NCBI GenBank assembly: GCA_022072255.1
Contig: JAJVHZ010000065.1
Span: 1-64,000 of the forward strand
Source: Gammaproteobacteria bacterium
GTDB lineage: Bacteria > Pseudomonadota > Gammaproteobacteria > JAJPIJ01
Length of the DNA stretch: 64,000 bases
Direction of reading: 5' to 3'
Shown: piece after piece, positions 57,083-64,000 of the stretch
Position numbering within the stretch: the first letter of the stretch is position 1
Layout of the letters: each line of letters opens with the position of its first letter
The notes under the pieces: generated by a model
What the model was told of the DNA's origin: nothing
Databases searched by the model: none
Seen by the model: the letters and a program-made list of their open reading frames with translations, nothing else
Position numbers and translations under genes: made by a program

Positions 57083-58546
57083 ATGATCACGCGCCGCTTC
57101 CTGCTCTGCCTCTTCGCTCTGGTCCTGACGCTCGGCAATATCCATCACTCCGCGAACGCGACCAACAACTCAACCGATGATCGTGACGAGATGCTTCGCA
57201 AGATAGACGAACGCGCGGATCATTTCGGCGGCCTGTCGCGCCGCATCTGGGAGTTCGCCGAGGTCGGTTACAAAGAGAAGCAAAGTTCCGACCTGTTGAA
57301 ATCGGAACTCCGCGCCGCGGGTTTTCAGATTCAGGAGAACGTCGCGGAAATTCCGACGGCGTTCGTGGCCAGTTACGGCAGCGGCAAACCGATCATCGGC
57401 ATCCTCGGCGAATTCGACGCCTTGCCGGGGCTTTCGCAGGAATCAATTCCCGAAAAGAAAGCTCTCGTGGCGGGCGCGCCCGGACACGGTTGCGGCCACA
57501 ATCTATTCGGCGTCGCTTCGGCGTTCGCAGCGATCACGGTCAAAGATTATCTGATGGAGAGGAGATTGCCGGGCACGATCAGATTTTACGGGACGCCTGC
57601 CGAAGAAGGCGGGGCCGGCAAAGTCTACATGGCGCGGGCGGGTGTTTTCAACGACTGCGATGTGATTCTGGCCTGGCATCCGGGCGACGCCAACAGCGCG
57701 AGTTTGAAATCGTCGCTGGCCAACATTTCAGCGAAGTTTAGATTTTACGGTCAGGCGGCGCACGCCGCAGCCGCGCCTGACAAAGGCCGTTCATCGCTTG
57801 ACGCCGTGATGTTGATGGCGCACGCGGTTGATATGATGCGCGAGCACGTGCCGCAAACAACTCGCATTCATTACATCATCACCAACGGCGGCGGCGCGCC
57901 GAACGTCGTGCCCGACTATGCGGAAATTTATATGTACGCCCGCCAGCCGAGCATGCCGATTCTCGACAACGTCTGGTCGCGCATCGTCAAATGCGCCGAA
58001 GCCGGCGCGCTCGCCACCGAAACGCGAATGGAGATGGAACTGGTAGCCAGCGTTTACAACGAACTGCCGAACGAGCCGCTGGCGAAACTGGTTGATAAGA
58101 ACCTGCGGCGAGTCGGCGGAGTGAAGTACACGACTGAAGAGCAGGCATTCGCGGAAAAACTTCGGCAGACGTTCCCGCTCGACGGCGCCTTGCCGTTGGG
58201 AAGCCAGGAGCATACGCAGCAGATGGAAAGCGGCGTCAGCTCAGGTTCGACCGATGTCAGCGATGTCAGTTGGATTGTGCCGACGACGGAGTTTCGAGCG
58301 GCCACTTACGTTCCCGGCACGCCCGGCCATAGTTGGCAATCAGCCGCGTGCTCCGGCTACAGCATCGGCCGCAAGGGAATGGTTGTCGCAGCGAAGACGC
58401 TGGCGTTGTCAGCGGTTGATCTGATGCAGGATGCGAAACTGATCGAGGCGGCGCGAGCCGACTTCAACAAACGCCGAGCCGGACACGAATACCGTTCGCG
58501 TATCCCGATCAATCAAAAGCCGCCGCTGAACTATCGAGACAAGTAA
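57083..58546 (+). CDS. M20 amidohydrolase, AbgB-like, with signal peptide
   Basis: GGGAGGT precedes the ATG. The 487-residue protein has a signal peptide (LLCLFALVLTLGNIHHSANA). Metal-binding M20 features are visible: GILGEFDALPGLSQ, GHGCGHNLFGVASAFAA, TPAEEGGAGKVYMARAG and AAHAAAAPDKGRSSLDAVML, with the C-terminal SSGSTDVSDVSWIVPTTEF. It resembles AbgB subunits that hydrolyse p-aminobenzoyl-glutamate or related amides. The signal peptide suggests a periplasmic enzyme, unusual for AbgB. The true substrate is not known. Confidence 0.88.
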   Translation: MITRRFLLCLFALVLTLGNIHHSANATNNSTDDRDEMLRKIDERADHFGGLSRRIWEFAEVGYKEKQSSDLLKSELRAAGFQIQENVAEIPTAFVASYGSGKPIIGILGEFDALPGLSQESIPEKKALVAGAPGHGCGHNLFGVASAFAAITVKDYLMERRLPGTIRFYGTPAEEGGAGKVYMARAGVFNDCDVILAWHPGDANSASLKSSLANISAKFRFYGQAAHAAAAPDKGRSSLDAVMLMAHAVDMMREHVPQTTRIHYIITNGGGAPNVVPDYAEIYMYARQPSMPILDNVWSRIVKCAEAGALATETRMEMELVASVYNELPNEPLAKLVDKNLRRVGGVKYTTEEQAFAEKLRQTFPLDGALPLGSQEHTQQMESGVSSGSTDVSDVSWIVPTTEFRAATYVPGTPGHSWQSAACSGYSIGRKGMVVAAKTLALSAVDLMQDAKLIEAARADFNKRRAGHEYRSRIPINQKPPLNYRDK

Positions 58547-58946
58547 TGTAGCTTTCAAACCCCTGAAAACAGGCCCTGCGGAAGCAACAAAGACTTGGGA
58601 AAGATTAATTAGAAACTTGAGGCATGTTTTACTGACTGTGAGTATAATGCGCCCACTTAAAGCATTGCTCGTTACTTCATCTGATCATCGGTTGAATGCA
58701 AGACGCGGATCATCGCCGTCAGACGAGCGCTCACGTTGATAGATTGAATAAATAAAGCGCTGGATATGCAGTACCGATTATTTCATCACTCACTATCGAA
58801 CGACACTGAGTCGCCCCTGATCCATTGAATGCCACTGTTATTGCGCATGCCGCACAAAGATTGGCAGGAGGCTCTCTGGCCGTACCGTACCAGGAGCCGA
58901 AATCGCATTTCAGGGCAAGGTAGCTTTACGGTAAGGAGAAATAACG
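58547..58946. other. Intergenic region upstream of the M48 peptidase gene
   Basis: About 400 bases without a convincing gene. A ribosome site GGTAAGGAG lies just before the M48 start. The promoter must lie here, but I cannot name it with confidence. Confidence 0.6.
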
Positions 58947-60092
<1,146 letters not shown>

Positions 60093-60118
60093 CTCCTCCT
60101 TTCGTTGAGAGTCCTGAA

Positions 60119-60148
60119 GGCAAGGCCGTTCGCGGTCTTGCCTTTTTT
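60119..60148 (+). terminator. Rho-independent terminator after the M48 gene
   Basis: GGCAAGGCCG pairs with CGGTCTTGCC around a TTCG tetraloop, directly followed by six T. It is a textbook terminator. Confidence 0.93.
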
Positions 60149-60418
60149 GTTGGTTGTTGGGGTTCAGGCATTACCGCTTCAATTACCGACCGCCGACCGC
60201 CGTTGAATTACATCAGCCCTGAGTGTAACATTGCCGCCGCTTCGTAAGAGGTCAGTCATCATTGACCATCTGAAACGACAATCAACTGCTCAACGTTCAA
60301 TTCAAATTCAAAACGCGACTGACGGGCGGTTCTCCGCGCAATATCCACTTCCCATACGGCGCCTGTTCTCTCGCTCCAACACACGGCCTCAAATGGCCGA
60401 AGCTCTGGGAGGAGCCGC

Positions 60419-60901
60419 GTGAAAATCAATCTTTCCATCAACGGCCAGAAACACGAAGCCGATGTCGAGCCTCGATTGTTGCTGGTTCATTTCATACGCG
60501 ATCTGGCGGGACTGACCGGGACGCACGTCGGCTGCGAAACATCCATTTGCGGCGCCTGCACGATCCTGATGAATGGCAAAGCCGTCAAATCCTGCGCCAT
60601 TCTCGCCGTTCAAGCCGACGGCGCCGAAATCACCACCATCGAAGGTCTGGCGACAAACGGTCAATTGCATCCCGTGCAGGAAGGCTTCTGGGAATGTCAC
60701 GGCCTGCAATGCGGTTACTGCACGCCTGGAATGATTATGTCCGCTTGCGGATTGCTCAAAGAAAATCCGAACCCAACGGAGGATCAAATCCGTCACGGGC
60801 TGGAAGGCAATCTCTGCCGCTGCACCGGCTATCAGAACATCGTTGATTCGGTGAAATACGCGGCCAACAAGATAAAGGCTCAGACGGCAAAAGCCGATTG
60901 A
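60419..60901 (+). CDS. [2Fe-2S] small subunit of CO dehydrogenase/xanthine dehydrogenase-family enzyme
   Basis: A GTG start at 60419 with GGGAGGAG upstream gives 160 residues. Two iron-sulfur motifs are complete: [20 protein letters not shown] near residue 41 and [20 protein letters not shown] near 98, followed by [20 protein letters not shown]. It passes electrons from the molybdenum centre of the large subunit. It lies 14 bases before the large-subunit gene. The region 60149-60418 upstream holds no gene and probably the promoter. Confidence 0.93.
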   Translation: MKINLSINGQKHEADVEPRLLLVHFIRDLAGLTGTHVGCETSICGACTILMNGKAVKSCAILAVQADGAEITTIEGLATNGQLHPVQEGFWECHGLQCGYCTPGMIMSACGLLKENPNPTEDQIRHGLEGNLCRCTGYQNIVDSVKYAANKIKAQTAKAD

Positions 60902-60915
60902 GAGGAGGAGAGGCA

Positions 60916-63234
60916 ATGTCATTCCTGGCAAAATACATCGGACAAAAAGTAAAACGCACAGAAGACCCGCGCCTGGTTCAGGGCATTGGCCACTACGTTG
61001 ACGACATCGAACTCGCCGGAACGCTCAGCGTCGTCATCCTGCGCAGCCCCTACGCCCACGCGAAAATCAATTCGATCAATGTTGACGCGGCTAAAAAGGC
61101 GCCGGGCGTCGTCGCCGTCTACACCGGCAAAGATATAGAAGGCAAAGTCGGCCTGATCCCCTGCGCCGCTGCCGCGCCCGATATGAAAAAGCCCGATTAT
61201 CCCGCGCTGGCGCTGGGCAAGGTCGCTTACGTCGGCCAGCCAGTAGCCGCCGTTGTCGCGTCGGACAAATACAAAGCGCGCGACGCGGTTGACCTGATCG
61301 AAGTGGATTACGAACCACTCGAAGCCGTGACCGACATCGAGGCGGCGGCGCGACCCGATTCGCCGGTCATTCACGAAGAACTCGGCACGAATGTCGGCTG
61401 GCTTTATCAGGCCGGATCGGGCGACATTGACGCGGCGTTCGCGCAAGCGGACAAGGTTGTTTCGCTCAAACTCGTTCACCAGCGGCTGATCCCCACGGCG
61501 ATGGAGCCGCGCGGCGTGCTGGCGCAATACTTCCCCGGCGAGAAGCAGTTGAACGTCTGGTCTTCGACGCAGATTCCGCACCTGCTGCGCACGACGTTGG
61601 CCGCAATGCTCGGCGTGCCTGAAAACCGCCTGCGCGTCATCGCGCCCGAAGTCGGCGGCGGCTTCGGCAGCAAGCTCAATGTCTACGCCGAAGAGGCGCT
61701 GCTCGGCTGGATTGCGATGCAGCTTGGCCGCCCCGTCAAATGGATCGAGACGCGCCGCGAAAATATGATGGCGACGATTCACGGCCGCGGGCAGACCGGC
61801 ACGGTCGAAGTCGCCGTCAAAAACGACGGGACGCTGCTGGGGCTGCGCTACAACGTGATCTACGACCTCGGCGCGTACCTGCAACTTCTGACGCCGGCCA
61901 TCCCAACGCTCACCGGGCTGATGCTCTCGGGCTGTTACAAGATTCCCGCCATTCAACTCAATTGCACGCAGGTCTACACGAACAAGATGGCGACGGACGC
62001 TTATCGCGGCGCGGGCCGGCCCGAAGCCACCTACCTGGTCGAGCGCGTGATGAATCGAGTCGCGGACGAACTGGGGATGGACCCGGTCGAGTTGCGACGC
62101 AAGAATTTCCCGAAGCCCGAAGAGTTCCCCTTCGCTACTGCGGCGGGATTGGTTTACGACACCGGCGATTACGCGAAGGCGCTCAACAAGGCGCTGGAAA
62201 TCGCCGACTACAAGAAGCTGCGCGATGAGCAGGCGAAGGCTCGCGCCGAAGGCCGGCTGGTCGGCGTAGGCGTTTCGACTTACGTGGAGATCTGCGCGGT
62301 CGGCCCGTCGGTGATGCTGCCCAGCGGCGGTTGGGACAGCGCGACGGTGCGCGTCGAACCCAGCGGCAAGGTGACGGTGCTGACAGGCGTCTCGCCGCAC
62401 GGGCAGGGCGAAGAGACCGCCTTCGCGCAAATCGTCGGCGACATGCTCGGCGTAGACATGAATGACGTGCTGGTCGTTCACGGCGACACCGACCGCGTGC
62501 AATACGGCATCGGCACGTTCGGCTCGCGCGGCCTGGCCATCGGTGGCACGGCTGTGGCGGTGGCGACTGATAAGATAGTCGGGAAGGCCAAGCGACTGGC
62601 CGCGCACATGCTCCAGACCGACGAAAACAGCCTGACTTTCGAGAACGGCAAGTTCGTCGGCGCGCCAGACGACAAATCAATGACGATTCAAGAAGTCGCC
62701 TTCCATGCGTATCAGGCTCACAACATTCCGCCCGACTTCGAGCCTGGCCTGGTGGCGAGCTACTTCTTCGAGCCTAAGAACTGCACCTTCCCCTTCGGCG
62801 CGCACATCTGCGTCGCGGAAGTGGACAAGGAGACGGGCGAGGTGAAAATCCTTCGCTACGTGGCGGTGGACGACTGCGGCAAGCAGATCAATCCGCTGCT
62901 GGTAGCCGGGCAGGTTCACGGCGGCATCGCGCAGGGGATGGCCCAGGCGCTGTTTGAAGAAGCCGTCTACGACGAAAACGGCCAGTTGCTGACCGGCGAG
63001 TTGATGGATTACGCCTTCCCGAAGGCGCATCAACTGCCGCGTTACGAACTCGATCACACCGAGACGCCGACCGATGTCAACCCGCTCGGCGCGAAAGGCG
63101 TGGGCGAGGCCGGAACCATCGGTTCGACTCCCGCCGTCGCAAACGCCGTGATTGACGCGCTCGCGCCGCTAGGCGTCAAACACGTTGATCTGCCGCTGCG
63201 GCCTGAAAAGCTCTGGCGGCTGATGAACAACTAA
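60916..63234 (+). CDS. Molybdopterin-binding large subunit, form II CoxL/xanthine dehydrogenase type
   Basis: AGGAGGAGAGG precedes the ATG at 60916; the product has 772 residues. Molybdopterin signatures include VGGGFGSKLNVYAEEALLGW near residue 260, PHGQGEETAFAQIVGDMLGV, and GAKGVGEAGTIGSTPAVANA near the end. The active-site loop reads AYRGAGRPEATYLVERVMNR, the form II pattern, instead of the CSFR loop of true aerobic CO dehydrogenase. It may therefore oxidise purines, aldehydes or another small substrate rather than CO. The FAD subunit gene is not next to it. A peroxidase gene follows. Confidence 0.92.
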   Translation: MSFLAKYIGQKVKRTEDPRLVQGIGHYVDDIELAGTLSVVILRSPYAHAKINSINVDAAKKAPGVVAVYTGKDIEGKVGLIPCAAAAPDMKKPDYPALALGKVAYVGQPVAAVVASDKYKARDAVDLIEVDYEPLEAVTDIEAAARPDSPVIHEELGTNVGWLYQAGSGDIDAAFAQADKVVSLKLVHQRLIPTAMEPRGVLAQYFPGEKQLNVWSSTQIPHLLRTTLAAMLGVPENRLRVIAPEVGGGFGSKLNVYAEEALLGWIAMQLGRPVKWIETRRENMMATIHGRGQTGTVEVAVKNDGTLLGLRYNVIYDLGAYLQLLTPAIPTLTGLMLSGCYKIPAIQLNCTQVYTNKMATDAYRGAGRPEATYLVERVMNRVADELGMDPVELRRKNFPKPEEFPFATAAGLVYDTGDYAKALNKALEIADYKKLRDEQAKARAEGRLVGVGVSTYVEICAVGPSVMLPSGGWDSATVRVEPSGKVTVLTGVSPHGQGEETAFAQIVGDMLGVDMNDVLVVHGDTDRVQYGIGTFGSRGLAIGGTAVAVATDKIVGKAKRLAAHMLQTDENSLTFENGKFVGAPDDKSMTIQEVAFHAYQAHNIPPDFEPGLVASYFFEPKNCTFPFGAHICVAEVDKETGEVKILRYVAVDDCGKQINPLLVAGQVHGGIAQGMAQALFEEAVYDENGQLLTGELMDYAFPKAHQLPRYELDHTETPTDVNPLGAKGVGEAGTIGSTPAVANAVIDALAPLGVKHVDLPLRPEKLWRLMNN

Positions 63235-63263
63235 CAACTCAGCCCGAACTTTTGGAGGTAATC

Positions 63264-64000
63264 ATGGCCAACAATTTATCGAGTAGTTCGCCCGCTCCCG
63301 CACAGGAAAAAACATCCCGCCCGCTGCATCACGGCGTGATGCGCGGCCTCGATTCAACGGCAGGGTCGCCAATGTTCGAAGGGCGATTCGGACGGATGTT
63401 CCGTTCACTACCAGCCGCGAAATTCTTCACCGAAGACCTCGACGCGCTGGCTACAGAGATGACCGCCGCTCCCGAAGACGAAGTGACGCCGGAGACCGAA
63501 GCCGATGCGGAAGAGAGCAGCGTAATCTCCGCCGGGTTCACTTACCTCGGACAGTTCATTGATCACGACATCACGTTCGATCCGATGAGCAGCCTGCAAA
63601 AACAGAATGACCCGGATCAACTCGTTGATTTCCGCACGCCGCGCTTCGATCTGGATTCTCTTTACGGGCGCGGCCCCGCCGATCAGCCTTATCTGTACGA
63701 AGACGACGGCCTTCATTTCAAACTCGGACGCCGCTTGACCGGCGCTGAAAGCTTCGACCCGAACGCGCGCGATTTGCCGCGCCACCAGTCCGAAACCAGC
63801 CGCGCCCGCGCGCTCACCGGCGATCCTCGCAACGACGAGAACGTGATCGTCGCGCAACTGCACGCGGTCTTCCTGCGATTTCACAACTCGATGGTTGATT
63901 TTCTCGGGCCGAACGTTTCATTCGATGAGATTCAGCGGCAGGTGCGCTGGCATTATCAATGGGTGGTGCTGCACGATTTCCTGCCGACGATTGTCGGCCA
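63264..64000 (+). CDS. Animal-type haem peroxidase, N-terminal part
   Basis: TTTGGAGGT lies a few bases before the ATG at 63264. The frame stays open to the window end, giving 245 codons of a longer gene. The distal haem site is visible as TYLGQFIDHDITFDP (distal His with the Gln-x-x-x-Asp pattern), followed by DPRNDENVIVAQLHAVFLRF with the helix around RFHNSMVDF, typical of the peroxidase-cyclooxygenase superfamily. No signal peptide is seen. It lies 29 bases after the large-subunit gene and may be co-transcribed. Confidence 0.9.
   Translation, partial: MANNLSSSSPAPAQEKTSRPLHHGVMRGLDSTAGSPMFEGRFGRMFRSLPAAKFFTEDLDALATEMTAAPEDEVTPETEADAEESSVISAGFTYLGQFIDHDITFDPMSSLQKQNDPDQLVDFRTPRFDLDSLYGRGPADQPYLYEDDGLHFKLGRRLTGAESFDPNARDLPRHQSETSRARALTGDPRNDENVIVAQLHAVFLRFHNSMVDFLGPNVSFDEIQRQVRWHYQWVVLHDFLPTIVG

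Overview
The window looks like chromosomal DNA from an Acidobacteriota bacterium, probably class Blastocatellia. This is inferred from a BNR-type protein ending in the Solibacter-type TIGR03437 C-terminal domain, a long Oar-like TonB-dependent receptor with an N-terminal carboxypeptidase-regulatory-like domain, the ihfA-MerR-tRNA-Pro cluster, and moderately high GC. No rRNA, CRISPR array, integrase or intact insertion sequence was found.

Positions 1-25 kb form an accessory, defence-rich region. After the tail of a CoA-transferase and a decayed malate synthase-like fragment, a minus-strand block runs from about 22.3 kb down to 0.8 kb. It holds the four core genes of a class 1 DISARM system in conserved order: drmD (SNF2 helicase), drmMI (adenine methylase), drmA (helicase) and drmB (DUF1998). 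The order is interrupted between drmMI and drmA by six small cargo genes: a ParB-like protein, a tandem PC4-like DNA-binding protein, a hypothetical, a TIR-like protein, a PIN-domain protein and an XisH-like protein. No drmC (phospholipase D) is present. Its usual place after drmB is taken by a UvrD/Rep-type helicase with an N-terminal RelE/ParE-like domain, followed by a frameshifted DUF499 remnant and a membrane-anchored unknown. Beyond drmD lies an ARPP-1/ADP-ribosylglycohydrolase pair whose ARPP-1 member is broken. The region ends near tRNA-Pro(GGG), whose 3' end faces the island.

Positions 25-34 kb hold ordinary chromosomal genes: MerR-like regulator, IHF/HU protein, zinc-ribbon membrane protein, YheT-like hydrolase, CNNM/CorC-like membrane protein, TonB-dependent receptor and an SH3 lipoprotein. 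Positions 34-42 kb carry two large secreted repeat proteins separated by a 1.1-kb stretch with no convincing gene. Positions 42-50 kb encode cell-envelope and signalling proteins: an M1-peptidase-like protein that lost its zinc motif, a solitary lasso-B2-like transglutaminase, an HtrA protease, a Ser/Thr kinase and a small protein with two copies of a cysteine motif.

Positions 50-64 kb carry metabolic genes: an OPT transporter, DUF433 plus CaiB-type CoA-transferase, BNR protein, Uma2 nuclease, LOG protein, M20 and M48 peptidases, and the small and large subunits of a form II CO dehydrogenase/xanthine dehydrogenase-family enzyme. The last gene is an animal-type haem peroxidase cut by the window end.

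The most notable feature is the composite DISARM island: a conserved core, an AT-rich specificity segment inside drmMI, a 39-bp inverted repeat between drmD and drmMI, and a cargo block of possible effectors. All functions are predictions from sequence motifs read by eye.
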